Position numbers and translations under genes: made by a program. The notes beneath the pieces are model-generated. The model was given only the letters and a program-made list of their open reading frames with translations. It made no database searches and was not told where the DNA came from. Of a stretch of DNA of 64,000 nucleotides, positions 7,211 to 15,608 are shown piece after piece (the stretch's first letter is position 1; each line of letters starts with the position of its first letter). The stretch is from Nocardioides alkalitolerans DSM 16699 (lineage in GTDB: Bacteria; Actinomycetota; Actinomycetes; Propionibacteriales; Nocardioidaceae). The stretch is taken from contig NZ_KE384533.1 in the NCBI RefSeq assembly GCF_000426525.1, positions 1,280,562 through 1,344,561 of the forward strand, written 5' to 3'.

Positions 7211-8908
7211 TCAGGTGTGCTGCGGGGCGGGGAGGGGGAGCCGGATGACGGCCACCGTGCCGCGCCCGGGGGTGCTGCTGAGCTCGATCTCGCCCCCGTG
7301 TGCCTCGACGAGGCTCCGGGCGATCGAGAGCCCGAGGCCGATGCCCTGGATGGCGCTCGCCCGGGCGCCGTCGGCGCGGTAGAAGCGGTCGAACGCCCGC
7401 CGTACCTCGGCGGGGGTCATGCCGCGGCCGGTGTCGGAGACCGAGAGGACGGCCGTTCCCGAGCCGTCCCGGTGGTCCTCCCGGTGCAGCGTCACCGTGA
7501 CGGCCCCACCGGGGTCGGTGTACTTCAGGGCGTTGCCCAGCAGCTGGTCGAGCGCGCGTCCGAGCCGGCCCGCGTCGGCGGGGGCCCAGACCTGCGCGGC
7601 CGCGGGGTCCGTGACGTCGGTGAGGTCGGGACGCAGCACGATCCCGGCGTTCGCGGCCGGCCGGCGGTGACGGCCCACGGCCTCGGCCAGCACGTCGGAG
7701 AGATCCACGGGCACCCCGTCGAGCATCGGCTGGGCCGCCTTCGTGCGCGAGCCCTCGAGCAGCTCCTCGATGCGCGACATCAGCACGTGGGCGTTGCGGC
7801 GGGCCGAGGCCAGGGAGCGGGCGAGCAGCGGGTCCTCGACGATCGCGTCGGCGTCGGCGAGCAGGTCGTGGTGGCCGATGATCGACGTCAGCGGCGTGCG
7901 CAGCTCGTGCGAGACGGTCGCCAGGAACCGGTCGCGCACCTCCACGGCCTCGATGAGGTCCGTGACGTCCCAGGCCGCGGCCACGGCGCCGAGCCGCACC
8001 GGACCGTCGTACAGCTGGTGGCAGCTCACGACGACGGCGCGCTGGTCGCCGGGCGGGCCGTACCGGTGGAGGCGCCCGTCGACCTCCTCGCCGCGGCGGG
8101 CGCACGGGATGATCTGCTCCGCGGCGGGGACCAGCGTCAGGTGGTCGTCGGAGTAGACGTGGTGCCCGGCGAAGCGGGCCTCCTCCGGCAGGTGGTCGGG
8201 GTGGCGCCCGGCCAGCTGGGCGAGCTCGAGGGCCCGGGCGTTGGTCAGCAGCGGCTCGCCCGTGTCGTCGAGGTAGCAGACCCCCGCCTCGACGACGCTC
8301 ATCACCTTCTCCACGACCACGAGCCGTTGGCGGGCCAGGTCGAGCGACGCCCGGACCGCCGCGTTGGAGTCGAGCAGGGCCTGGTGGTTCCGGCCGATGA
8401 TCATCGAGAGCCGCCGGGCGACGACGGCCAGGACGACCGCCATGATCGGGAAGAGGGAGGCCTGCACCCAGGCCAGGCCGTCGTTGGGCCCGGTCGCGCT
8501 CGACACGAGCGGCACGACGCTCTGGGCGCACCCCCCGAGCACGGCCAGGGCCACCCCGCGGCGCCCGAAGTCGAAGGCCAGCCACATGATCGGCAGCACG
8601 CTGAGGAGACCGATGGAGCGGACCTCGGCCAGGTCCAGCCGCAGCACGACCGCGCCGGCGAGGTCGATCGCCGGCACCAGGACGCGCCAGGCGAGCCCGA
8701 TGCGCTCCCAGGGGACGGCGACGGCGGCGACCGAGGCTGCGGCGACGGCGGCGAACGCCATGACCGACAGCGGTCGCTGCAGGAGGTGGGGAGCCGTCAG
8801 CGCCAGCCCGGCCGCGAGGTACGCGGCGAACAGGAGGGTCGGGAGCTGCCACACGGCGAAGACGCGGAGCCGTCCCCGTGCGGTGAGGTCCCGGTCTGGA
8901 GAGAGCAC
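7211..8908 (-). CDS. membrane PAS-domain sensor histidine kinase
   Basis: A protein of 565 residues. The N-terminal ~190 residues hold about six hydrophobic segments, for example LPTLLFAAYLAAGLALT and LSVMAFAAVAAASVAAVAV. PAS-like regions follow (EAGVCYLDDTGEPLLTNARA). The HisKA box is FLATVSHELRTPLTSIIGHH, and the HATPase boxes include LLGNALKYTDPGG, SDTGRGMTPAEV and GIGLGLSIARSLVEAHGG. GTG 8908 is preferred because GAAAGGA lies 9 bases upstream; longer starts up to 9133 would overlap the divergent RidA gene. The LuxR-type regulator at 6089-6871 is the likely partner. The multi-helix N-terminus may sense the membrane or a redox state, which is inference. Confidence 0.88.
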   Translation of the reverse strand: MLSPDRDLTARGRLRVFAVWQLPTLLFAAYLAAGLALTAPHLLQRPLSVMAFAAVAAASVAAVAVPWERIGLAWRVLVPAIDLAGAVVLRLDLAEVRSIGLLSVLPIMWLAFDFGRRGVALAVLGGCAQSVVPLVSSATGPNDGLAWVQASLFPIMAVVLAVVARRLSMIIGRNHQALLDSNAAVRASLDLARQRLVVVEKVMSVVEAGVCYLDDTGEPLLTNARALELAQLAGRHPDHLPEEARFAGHHVYSDDHLTLVPAAEQIIPCARRGEEVDGRLHRYGPPGDQRAVVVSCHQLYDGPVRLGAVAAAWDVTDLIEAVEVRDRFLATVSHELRTPLTSIIGHHDLLADADAIVEDPLLARSLASARRNAHVLMSRIEELLEGSRTKAAQPMLDGVPVDLSDVLAEAVGRHRRPAANAGIVLRPDLTDVTDPAAAQVWAPADAGRLGRALDQLLGNALKYTDPGGAVTVTLHREDHRDGSGTAVLSVSDTGRGMTPAEVRRAFDRFYRADGARASAIQGIGLGLSIARSLVEAHGGEIELSSTPGRGTVAVIRLPLPAPQHT

Positions 8909-8970
8909 GCCCGAGGGTCCTTTCGAAGGTGCACCATTGGACACCACCGCCCGCTCGGGGGGGTCGCCGA

Positions 8971-8980
8971 TTGTGCACAA
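8971..8980. promoter_or_regulatory. palindrome TTGTGCACAA in a divergent promoter region
   Basis: A perfect 10-base palindrome lies between the kinase gene (leftward) and the RidA gene (rightward). GGTGCA also appears in the same gap near 8929 and 8983. The position suits an operator controlling either gene. No cognate regulator can be named. Confidence 0.35.
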
Positions 8981-9032
8981 ACGGTGCATACCTTGAGGTC
9001 CGTCGCTCCGTTCGACGTGCCAGCATGCGTCC

Positions 9033-9425
9033 ATGACCCAGCGCCGGACGATCACCAGCGGCTCCACCTTCGAGGAGGAGATCGGGTACGCCCGCGCCGT
9101 CGTGGTCGGCGACCGGGTCCACGTCTCCGGCACGACGGGCTTCGACTACGCGACGATGACGATCGCGGACGACGTCGTCGTGCAGGCCGAGCAGTGCCTG
9201 CGCAACGTCGCGGCGGCCCTCGCCGAGGCCGGCATGGACCTGACGGACGTCGTCCGCGTGCGCTACCTGCTCCCCGACCGCGAGGACTTCGCGCCCTGCT
9301 GGCCGGTGCTGCGGCGTCACTTCGGCGACGTGCGCCCGGCCGCGACGATGATGGTGTGCGGCCTCGCGGACGAGCGGATGCGCATCGAGATCGAGGTCGA
9401 GGCCTGCCGGACGACGGGGTCCTGA
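9033..9425 (+). CDS. RidA/YjgF/UK114-family protein
   Basis: A protein of 130 residues matching the family length. RidA proteins are trimeric imine/enamine deaminases that remove reactive intermediates made by PLP enzymes. The visible landmarks are EEEIGYARAVVVGDRVHVSGTTG at the N-terminus, QAEQCLRNVAAALAEAG in the middle and the C-terminal ADERMRIEIEVEA, where RidA has its signature acidic end. The conserved catalytic Arg position is in VVRVRYLLPD or nearby; the RxxxP pocket is not exact, so this may be a divergent subfamily. It is divergent from the PAS kinase. Confidence 0.85.
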   Translation: MTQRRTITSGSTFEEEIGYARAVVVGDRVHVSGTTGFDYATMTIADDVVVQAEQCLRNVAAALAEAGMDLTDVVRVRYLLPDREDFAPCWPVLRRHFGDVRPAATMMVCGLADERMRIEIEVEACRTTGS

Positions 9426-9470
9426 AGGGGTCACCCGGGCGGGTGACCTGGCCGGATGCACCCCGGTCGC

Positions 9471-9482
9471 TAGGCTGAGGAG
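9471..9482 (+). promoter_or_regulatory. leaderless-type promoter of the STAS gene
   Basis: TAGGCT at 9471-9476 lies exactly six bases before ATG 9483. The intervening GAGGAG would be too close to act as a normal ribosome site if transcription begins at the ATG. Confidence 0.45.
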
Positions 9483-9794
9483 ATGGAGGAGCAGCCGTTC
9501 GGCGCCGCGGTCGACGCCGAGTCGCGCACCCTCACCGTCACCGGCGGTATCTACGGCTGGCGCGACGTGCAAGCCTTCGAGGCCGCGCTCACCGAGGCCT
9601 CCGACGGGCTGAAGCGGGACCTCCGGGTCGACCTGAGCCACGCCGAGTTCTTCCCGAGCCTCGGCATCGGCACCCTCATCGCCGTCCGCCGCCGCGCGAA
9701 GGTGCACGGTGCCGACATCACCCTCGTCGCGGCCGAGGGGTCGCTGGCGCACCGCGCCCTCACGATCACGGGCCTGCCGGTCGACCTGGTGTAG
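9483..9794 (+). CDS. STAS-domain protein (anti-anti-sigma-like)
   Basis: A protein of 103 residues with a STAS fold. SpoIIAA-type proteins switch partners with anti-sigma kinases according to phosphorylation of a conserved Ser or Thr. Here the landmark segment DLRVDLSHAEFFPSLGIGTLIAVRRRA keeps the SxGI(G)xL motif, with Ser at about residue 58. The C-terminal segment is LAHRALTITGLPVDLV. The window also holds a SpoIIE-type phosphatase with ATPase and a SigB/F-type sigma gene 3-5 kb away, so it may join that network, which is inference. Confidence 0.75.
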   Translation: MEEQPFGAAVDAESRTLTVTGGIYGWRDVQAFEAALTEASDGLKRDLRVDLSHAEFFPSLGIGTLIAVRRRAKVHGADITLVAAEGSLAHRALTITGLPVDLV

Positions 9795-9821
9795 GTCGGC
9801 CGGCAGGCCCGTGGTGTGTGA

Positions 9822-9836
9822 GGGGTCGGTGACCCC
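9822..9836. terminator. small stem-loop between convergent genes
   Basis: GGGGTC and GACCCC pair around a 3-base loop between the STAS stop (9794) and the alcohol dehydrogenase stop (9843). The stem is GC-rich and there is no T-tract. Confidence 0.4.
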
Positions 9837-9842
9837 GGTGGC

Positions 9843-10886
9843 TCAGGCGAGCGTCGCGGTGTCGATCACGAAGCGGTAGCGCACGTCCGAGGCGAGCACG
9901 CGCTCGTAGGCCTCGTTGATCTGGTCGGCGGCGATGACCTCGACCTCGGCCGAGATGCCGTTCTCGGCGCAGAAGTCGAGCATCTCCTGGGTCTCGGCGA
10001 TGCTGCCGATGCCGGAGCCGGCGAACGAGCGGCGGTTGCCGAACAGCGTGAAGACGTGCAGCGGCAGCGGCTCGCCGGGCGCGCCGACGTTGACCATCGT
10101 GCCGTCGAGCGCGAGCAGGCCGAGGTAGGCGTCGAGGTCGAGCACGGCGCTCACCGTGTTGATCACGAGGTCGAAGCTGTTGGCGAGCTCGTCGAACGTG
10201 GCCGGGTCGCTCGTGGCGTAGTAGTGGCTCGCGCCGAGGCGGAGCCCGTCCTCCTGCTTCTTCAGCGACTGCGAGAGCACGGTGACCTCGGCACCCATGG
10301 CGGCGGCGATGCGCACGGCGAGGTGGCCGAGCCCGCCCAGACCGACGACCGCGACCTTCTTGCCGGGGCCGGCGTTCCAGTGGGCGAGGGGCGAGTACGT
10401 CGTGATGCCCGCGCAGAGCAGGGGCGCGGCGGTCTCGTAGGGGATCGCCTCGGGCACGCGGAGCACGAAGTCCTCGACGACCACGACGTGGGTGGAGTAG
10501 CCGCCCTGCGTCACGGTGCCGTCGCGGTCGATGCCGTTGTAGGTCTGGATGTTGCCCTTCAGGCAGTAGTTCTCCATGCCGGCCTTGCAGTTCACGCACT
10601 CGCGGCACGAGTTGACCATGCAGCCGACGCCGACGCGGTCGCCGACGCTGTGGAGGGTGACCTCGGAGCCGACCTCGGCGACGGTGCCGACGATCTCGTG
10701 TCCGACGACCTGCGGGTAGGTGATGTCGCCCCAGTCGCCGCGGACGGTGTGGATGTCGGAGTGGCAGATGCCGGCGTACGCGATCTCGATCAGGACGTCG
10801 TGGGGGCCGACGTCGCGGCGCTCGATGGTGGTGGGCACGAGCGGCTCGGTGGCCGACGGGGCGGCGTAGGCGTTGACGGTGCGCAT
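9843..10886 (-). CDS. zinc-dependent alcohol dehydrogenase, NAD(P)-dependent
   Basis: A medium-chain zinc dehydrogenase of 347 residues, close to the YahK/cinnamyl alcohol dehydrogenase type. The catalytic zinc site is shown by GICHSDIHTVRGDWG and GHEIVGTVAEVG. The structural zinc cysteines are in CMVNSCRECVNCKAGMENYC. The dinucleotide site is VVGLGGLGHLAVRIA. It would interconvert aldehydes and alcohols in the cytosol. A GAGGAG site sits slightly far from ATG 10886. It is alone or only loosely linked to the upstream flavin reductase gene, 246 bases away. Confidence 0.9.
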   Translation of the reverse strand: MRTVNAYAAPSATEPLVPTTIERRDVGPHDVLIEIAYAGICHSDIHTVRGDWGDITYPQVVGHEIVGTVAEVGSEVTLHSVGDRVGVGCMVNSCRECVNCKAGMENYCLKGNIQTYNGIDRDGTVTQGGYSTHVVVVEDFVLRVPEAIPYETAAPLLCAGITTYSPLAHWNAGPGKKVAVVGLGGLGHLAVRIAAAMGAEVTVLSQSLKKQEDGLRLGASHYYATSDPATFDELANSFDLVINTVSAVLDLDAYLGLLALDGTMVNVGAPGEPLPLHVFTLFGNRRSFAGSGIGSIAETQEMLDFCAENGISAEVEVIAADQINEAYERVLASDVRYRFVIDTATLA

Positions 10887-11132
10887 GGGAAGGATCTCCT
10901 CGGGGGATGGCGGGGAAAGGTGGGACGCGGGTCGTGGGGGAGACGACCGGTCCCGGGTCGGGGGTGCCGCCGGCGGTGGCCGGCGTCGGACGGGCCGTCG
11001 GTCAGGCCCGTGGTCACGAGCCTACGAGCAACCCGTACGGCGAGGGAGGCCCTGCGAGTGCACCCCTCGCGGCTGGTGGCCCGTGCCCCGCTGGGTACGG
11101 CGGCGTGGCAGCCGCGCGGGTACGGCGGCGGC

Positions 11133-11732
11133 TCAGCCCCGTGCGACGTCCTCGGGGTCCTTCGGGCGCGCCACGGTCACGACCTCGCCGGGGAGCCCCC
11201 ACTCCTCGCCGCCGAGCCGGGCGACCGGGGCCAGGAGGTCGTAGCTGGGGTGACCGTCGACCATCACGCGCTCGTCGACGTTGATGCCGACGACCTCGCC
11301 CAGGACGAGCACCGACGAGCCGAGGTCGACCGTCGAGTGCAGGCGGCACTCGAGGCTCGCCGGGGAGTCGGCCACGACGGGCGGACGCACGAGCCGGGCG
11401 GGGGAGGTCGCGATGCCGAGCTCGACGGCCTCGTCCGCCTCGGGCGCGAACGCGGCGCTGGAGCCGTTGGCGTCGTGGAGCTGCGGGCGCGACACCACGC
11501 TCACGGTGAACTCGCCGGTGGCCAGGACGTTGCGCAGGGTGTCCTTGCGACCGATGGAGGCGAACGTGACGATCGGCGGGTCGGCGCTCGCGACGGTGAA
11601 GAAGGAGTGCGGCGCGAGGTTGCCCGTGCCGTCCGCGTCGACGGTGCCGATCCACGCGATCGCCCGCGGCACCACGAGGGCCGTGAGGTAGGCGTAGGCG
11701 TTGACGTCGTCGGACGTGGGGTCGAGGTGCAT
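11133..11732 (-). CDS. flavin reductase-like (FMN-binding split-barrel) protein
   Basis: A protein of 199 residues with the flavin reductase-like split barrel. PRAIAWIGTVDADGTGNLAPHSFFTVASADPP and FTVSVVSRPQL are typical of the DIM6/NTAB-type group that binds FMN and reduces it or uses it with NAD(P)H. The N-terminus starts MHLDPTSDDVNAYAYLTALV. The ATG at 11732 is supported by TACCGT 10 bases upstream; a longer start near 11800 is possible. The physiological partner is unknown. Confidence 0.8.
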   Translation of the reverse strand: MHLDPTSDDVNAYAYLTALVVPRAIAWIGTVDADGTGNLAPHSFFTVASADPPIVTFASIGRKDTLRNVLATGEFTVSVVSRPQLHDANGSSAAFAPEADEAVELGIATSPARLVRPPVVADSPASLECRLHSTVDLGSSVLVLGEVVGINVDERVMVDGHPSYDLLAPVARLGGEEWGLPGEVVTVARPKDPEDVARG

Positions 11733-11878
11733 CACCCGACCGACGGTAGCCGCCGTTCCCGACGGCCGCTCCCGGGCCGCATCCGGTCGCGGTGTCATGA
11801 CGTCCGCCCAGGTGAGGGGCCGTTCACCCCTGTGGGTGATTGTCGCGAGGTTGTCACCGTTCGGGTGGTCGCGGACTC

Positions 11879-11906
11879 TTGAATTGGTCCACTTTTCTTC
11901 TACATT
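11879..11906 (+). promoter_or_regulatory. promoter of the LuxR gene at 11913, leaderless
   Basis: TTGAAT (11879-11884) is followed, 16 bases later, by TACATT (11901-11906), which lies six bases before GTG 11913. The region is AT-rich compared with its surroundings. This fits a vegetative promoter whose transcript starts at the start codon. Confidence 0.6.
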
Positions 11907-11912
11907 TCGGCC

Positions 11913-12602
11913 GTGGCTGAACCTGTCTCCCCGTTGCTCCTCGTCACGATCGTCGACGAGTACCCCCTGGCCGTCGCCGGGCTCCGGACCCTGCTCGGCG
12001 ACCACCCCGACATCGGGATGGTCGAGCCGGAGGACGCGCTGCGCCGGTCGGCCGAGCTCGACGTGGTGCTCTACGAGCCGATCGGGCTGGGCGCGCTCAG
12101 CCGTGCCCGGCTGCGCGAGCTCACCACCGGCCAGGCGGCGCCGACCATGGTCGAGTTCAGCTGGAGCGACGCGGCGCACCGCCCGGGTCGACGCGGGCCC
12201 CGCCTCTCCAAGCAGGCAGGCGTCGACGAGCTGGTCGACCTGCTCGTCGAGGTCGCCGCCGAGCGTCGGCGCCTGCTCGCGACGCCGCGCCGTCGCCTCG
12301 TGGCCCGGTCGGTCTTCGACGTGCTCGACCACGACCCCGAGCTGCGCCGCATCGGCCTCTCGAGGCGTGAGGTCGAGGTGCTCGCGCTGATCACGCAGGG
12401 CTACAGCAACGAGGAGATCACGCGGCAGCTCTACCTCTCGATCAACTCGATCAAGACGTACGTGCGCGGGGCCTACGCGAAGATCCAGGTCGACCGGCGT
12501 GCCCAGGCCGTGGCCTGGGGCATGCGGCACGGCCTCGACACCCTGCTGCAGACCGCGAGCGACTCGACCAGCCGCCGCGACGACGCCCAGCCCCCGGCCT
12601 GA
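11913..12602 (+). CDS. LuxR-family regulator with an atypical receiver domain
   Basis: A protein of 229 residues. The N-terminal half has receiver-like secondary structure (LVTIVDEYPLAVAGLRTLL), but the phosphoacceptor position reads VVLYEPIG, with Glu at residue 55 in place of Asp. The C-terminal HTH is intact (LSRREVEVLALITQGYSNEEI, SINSIKTYVRGAYAKI). It shares the ending (YAKI...R.QAV.WG..HG) with the regulator at 60387, whose equivalent residue is Asp, so the two are paralogues. GTG 11913 is supported by the leaderless promoter. No kinase gene is adjacent. It may be constitutively active or controlled by means other than phosphorylation, which is inference. Confidence 0.82.
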   Translation: MAEPVSPLLLVTIVDEYPLAVAGLRTLLGDHPDIGMVEPEDALRRSAELDVVLYEPIGLGALSRARLRELTTGQAAPTMVEFSWSDAAHRPGRRGPRLSKQAGVDELVDLLVEVAAERRRLLATPRRRLVARSVFDVLDHDPELRRIGLSRREVEVLALITQGYSNEEITRQLYLSINSIKTYVRGAYAKIQVDRRAQAVAWGMRHGLDTLLQTASDSTSRRDDAQPPA

Positions 12603-12767
12603 CCCCGGGAACCGGTCCGGGCGACCTTCGTGGTCCGGCCCCCACGGACCGGGTCCGGGTGGTAGAAAAGACCTCGCCCTCCTCTTCGCCCAGCAGGTGA
12701 CATCTCACCGGCGACGGACGATCCGAGGGCAGGCGCTTCGCTTCCGTGCTGAGCACACCGAGGCGCA

Positions 12768-12802
12768 CGGGCGGCGGACACCCTGGGGGTGACCGCCGCC
12801 CG
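12768..12802. terminator. strong stem-loop between convergent LuxR and phosphatase genes
   Basis: CGGGCGGCGG at 12768-12777 pairs perfectly with CCGCCGCCCG at 12793-12802, with a 15-base loop that itself can pair (ACACCC with GGGGGT). It lies in the 254-base gap between the LuxR stop and the SpoIIE-type gene stop and suits a bidirectional terminator. Confidence 0.6.
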
Positions 12803-12856
12803 TCCTCGTTCCCGCCCGGCTCGCCCCGGCTCCCGCCCCCGGTCCGCCGGTCCCGC

Positions 12857-14398
12857 TCACCCCGCCTGGGCCGCCCCGTGCGGCAGCCCGGCGAGGTCGA
12901 GGATCCGGCCGATGGACGACTCGGGCGCGACGACGAGCCGCAGCCGCGCCACGTCGCCCAGGGCCTCGCGCTCGCCCGCCACGTCGTGGAGCGCCCGCAC
13001 CCCGCTGCTCGTCAGGTGGGTGACGCCGCGGAGGTCGACGGTGAGCGGGCGGCGGCGGCCCGTCGTACCGCGTCGCAGCTGCACCAGGAAGCGGTCGGCG
13101 GAGCCCGCGTCGACGTGCCCGACCACCTCGAGCCGGGTGCCGTCGTCGCTCCAGCGCATCCGGAGCCGGGTGCCGTCGCCGGGCGACCGGCCAGTCGGGC
13201 GGTCGTCGCCGGCCTCCCACAGCTGGGCGGCCCGGCAGAGCGGCGTCCGCACGCACACGCGCGTGCCGTCGTCCGTGCTCTCGATCGTCAGGTCGTCCAC
13301 CATCTCGCGGGCGATGCTGAGCCCGTGGCCGCGGTCGTCGGGAGGGGCGCCGACGGGTTCCCGCCAGCGGCCGAGGTCGCCGACGACGGCCGAGACGACC
13401 CCGGTCTCCGGGAGCGCGACCTCGACGTGGAGCGGGCCCGGGGCCCCGTCGTACGCGTGGTCGGCCACGTTCGTCACCAGCTCGCCGACGGCGTGCTGCA
13501 GCGCCGTGCCGTCGAGGGGACGGGCGCCGAGCTCCGTGAGCCAGGCGGCCACGGCGCGCCGCACCTGGCCGGGAGCGGCGTCGTCGGCCGTGAGGTCGAG
13601 CAGGAGGGGCGTCGGCGCGGCCACGCGCTGGGCCACCACGACGGTGACGTCGTCGTCCGGCTCGCCCGCGCGCACCAGGAGGTCGAGGGCGCTGCCGCAC
13701 ACGCGCTCGCTCGTACGGCGGGGAGCAGCCCCGTCGGCCCCGTCGCCCGTCGCGCTCGCCGTGACGCCGGCGAGCAGCCGCACCGCCGCCGAGCCGTCAC
13801 CGGGTCGCTCGACGAGGTCGGCGGTGTGCAGCACCAGGAGGTCGCCGGGCTCCAGCCGGAGCGCGGCGGTCGTGAGGTCGCCGCGGGTGGCGAGGGGCAC
13901 GGCGCCCGTGAGGGGCAGGAAGGTGGCGTCACCGCCGCGCGGGAGGTGCACCGGCGGGACGTGGCCGGCCGTGCAGTACTCGCCCTCGCCCGTGGTCGGG
14001 TCGACCTCGACGACGCAGACCGTGGTCGCCCGGGCGCCGGCCTCGCGGCGGGCGTAGCGGTCGAGCGCCGCCAGCACCTCGGCGAGCGGGGCGTCGGTGC
14101 CGAGCCGCTCGTCGAGCACGGTGCGCAGCCGGCCCATCACCGCCGCGGCGGCGGCTCCCGTGCCGACGGTGCTGCCCGCGACGAGCGCCACCCGGCCGGA
14201 CGGCCGGGCCACGACGTCGTACCAGTCGCCGCCGGCCAGCGTGCGGGGCGCGAGGAGGTGCGCGGCGTCCACGTCGAGGCCCGGGACCACCGGGACGTGC
14301 TGGGGGAGCAGGGCCTCCTGGAGGCTCCGCGTGACCCGCCGGGCCTCCCGCAGCTCGGCCTCGAGGGCCTCGATGCGGGAGTGGTCGTCGCGGTTCAT
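12857..14398 (-). CDS. SpoIIE-type serine phosphatase with HATPase and STAS domains
   Basis: A protein of 513 residues with three regulatory modules. After a short coiled coil (RIEALEAELREARRVTRSLQE) comes a PP2C/SpoIIE phosphatase domain (LAGGDWYDVVARPSGRVALVAGS, then CTAGHVPPV). Next is a histidine-kinase-like ATPase of the anti-sigma type (AVGELVTNVADHAYDG, DRGHGLSIAREMVDDL). A C-terminal STAS domain (TVDLRGVTHLTSSGVRALHDVA) completes it. Such fusions control sigma factors by partner switching, with phosphatase and kinase activities in one chain. It is divergent from the SigB/F-type sigma gene, its likely target. GGAAGAG precedes ATG 14398. Confidence 0.85.
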   Translation of the reverse strand: MNRDDHSRIEALEAELREARRVTRSLQEALLPQHVPVVPGLDVDAAHLLAPRTLAGGDWYDVVARPSGRVALVAGSTVGTGAAAAAVMGRLRTVLDERLGTDAPLAEVLAALDRYARREAGARATTVCVVEVDPTTGEGEYCTAGHVPPVHLPRGGDATFLPLTGAVPLATRGDLTTAALRLEPGDLLVLHTADLVERPGDGSAAVRLLAGVTASATGDGADGAAPRRTSERVCGSALDLLVRAGEPDDDVTVVVAQRVAAPTPLLLDLTADDAAPGQVRRAVAAWLTELGARPLDGTALQHAVGELVTNVADHAYDGAPGPLHVEVALPETGVVSAVVGDLGRWREPVGAPPDDRGHGLSIAREMVDDLTIESTDDGTRVCVRTPLCRAAQLWEAGDDRPTGRSPGDGTRLRMRWSDDGTRLEVVGHVDAGSADRFLVQLRRGTTGRRRPLTVDLRGVTHLTSSGVRALHDVAGEREALGDVARLRLVVAPESSIGRILDLAGLPHGAAQAG

Positions 14399-14679
14399 GT
14401 CGGCGCTCTTCCGTCGGCGTGCGTGCGTGGCCGGGCGGTTCCCCGGACGAGGCGGAGGTACCCAGGCGAGGCTCCCCTCATGTCTGCCGGGACGGCGCGG
14501 TCCGGCTCGCGGGCCCCCGCGCGCGCGTACCCGGACCCTCACCCCCTGAGGGGAGGTTCGCTCGGAGGGTCCCGCCTAGCGTCGAGGGCAGCGCTCGCCC
14601 CGGGTCCCCGAGGCGTGTCGTGGCCCCGTCCCAGCCGAACCAGATGGCTGGGGCGACGTCGACCAGACTGGGATGGACC
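14399..14679. promoter_or_regulatory. divergent promoter region of phosphatase and sigma genes
   Basis: The 281-base gap has a TAGCGT hexamer at 14577-14582 that can act as a -10 for the sigma gene, about 98 bases before its start. A CCCC-TGA-GGGG inverted repeat lies at 14543-14553, just upstream. No protein gene is convincing here. Confidence 0.35.
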
Positions 14680-15495
14680 ATGCTCACGGACGACCTCGAT
14701 CAGCCCTTCCGCACCCCGCGCAGCCGCGAGGAGCGCAGCACCGCCACGCGCGAGCTCTTCGAGCTGACCCGCACGGCCACCACCGAGGCGGAGCGGGAGC
14801 GGATCCACCGCCACCTCGTCGTGATCAACATGGAGGTCGCGCGGGCGCTCGCGGCCCGGCACCGCAGCAAGGGCATCCCGCAGGAGGACCTCGAGCAGGT
14901 CGCCTACCTCGCCCTGGTGCGCGCGGTCACCAACTTCGACCTCGGTCGTGACCACGACTTCCTGACCTACGCCGTGCCGTGCATCCGCGGCGAGCTGCGC
15001 AAGCACTTCCGCGACCACGGCTGGATGGTCCGCCCGCCGCGTCCCGTGCAGGAGGTCCAGGCCCGCGTCGTCGAGGCCCGTGACCGGCTGGCCGGCGCCC
15101 ACGGCGACAACGTCCCCCTCGCTGCGATCGCCGCCGACCTCGACATCGAGGTCACCCTGGTCGAGCAGGCGCTGGCCGCCGAGGGCTGCTTCCGCCCCAG
15201 CTCGCTGGACGCCCCGAGCAACGCCGACGACATGGGCGCCGTGCGCGCCCCGGCGCCGCTCATCAGCGACCAGTCGGCCGACCGGGACCGCGCCGACGTG
15301 CGCACCATGCTCCGCCCGGTGATGCGTCACCTCGCCGAGCGCGACCGTCGCGTGCTCTCGATGCGCTTCCTCTCCGACTGCACGCAGCAGGAGATCGCCG
15401 ACGAGCTCGGCATCACGCAGACCCAGGTCTCGCGCCTCATCGCGCGCATCCTCGGCGACCTGCGGGAGCTCGTGGGGTCCGTCGACGCCCCGTGA
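14680..15495 (+). CDS. SigB/SigF-family RNA polymerase sigma factor
   Basis: A protein of 271 residues of the group 3 sigma-70 type. Region 2 is visible in VVINMEVARALAARHR, QEDLEQVAYLALVRAVTNFD and FLTYAVPCIRGELRKHFRDHGW. Region 3 is RPVQEVQARVVEARDRL, with AAIAADLDIEVTLVEQAL. Region 4 ends in LAERDRRVLSMRFLSDCTQQEIADELGITQTQVSRLIARIL, a complete HTH. Such factors direct general stress regulons and are held by anti-sigma factors, here probably under the divergent SpoIIE-type protein. ATG 14680 is chosen on position relative to region 1.2; an alternative ATG is at 14644. Confidence 0.88.
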   Translation: MLTDDLDQPFRTPRSREERSTATRELFELTRTATTEAERERIHRHLVVINMEVARALAARHRSKGIPQEDLEQVAYLALVRAVTNFDLGRDHDFLTYAVPCIRGELRKHFRDHGWMVRPPRPVQEVQARVVEARDRLAGAHGDNVPLAAIAADLDIEVTLVEQALAAEGCFRPSSLDAPSNADDMGAVRAPAPLISDQSADRDRADVRTMLRPVMRHLAERDRRVLSMRFLSDCTQQEIADELGITQTQVSRLIARILGDLRELVGSVDAP

Positions 15496-15535
15496 GCCGG
15501 TCCCGTCGCCCACCGCGACGGCCCACGACACGCCA

Positions 15536-15570
15536 CGACCCGGCCCCCGCTCGCAGCGGGTGCCGGGTCG
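15536..15570. terminator. strong nested stem-loop between convergent genes
   Basis: CGACCCGGC (15536-15544) pairs with GCCGGGTCG (15562-15570), and the interior CCCGCT pairs with AGCGGG around a 3-base loop. It lies after the sigma gene stop and before the stop of the leftward gene at 15609. It is a good bidirectional terminator candidate. Confidence 0.65.
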
Positions 15571-15608
15571 CCGTGCGTCCGGGGAGGGGTGGCCGGCGGT
15601 CCGGTCGG

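Noticed and set aside
6126..9752. Open frame of about 1200 codons on the minus strand
   Set aside because: It runs out of frame through the LuxR regulator and PAS kinase genes. Its Arg/Pro/Gly-rich translation has no domain, which is a GC-skew shadow.
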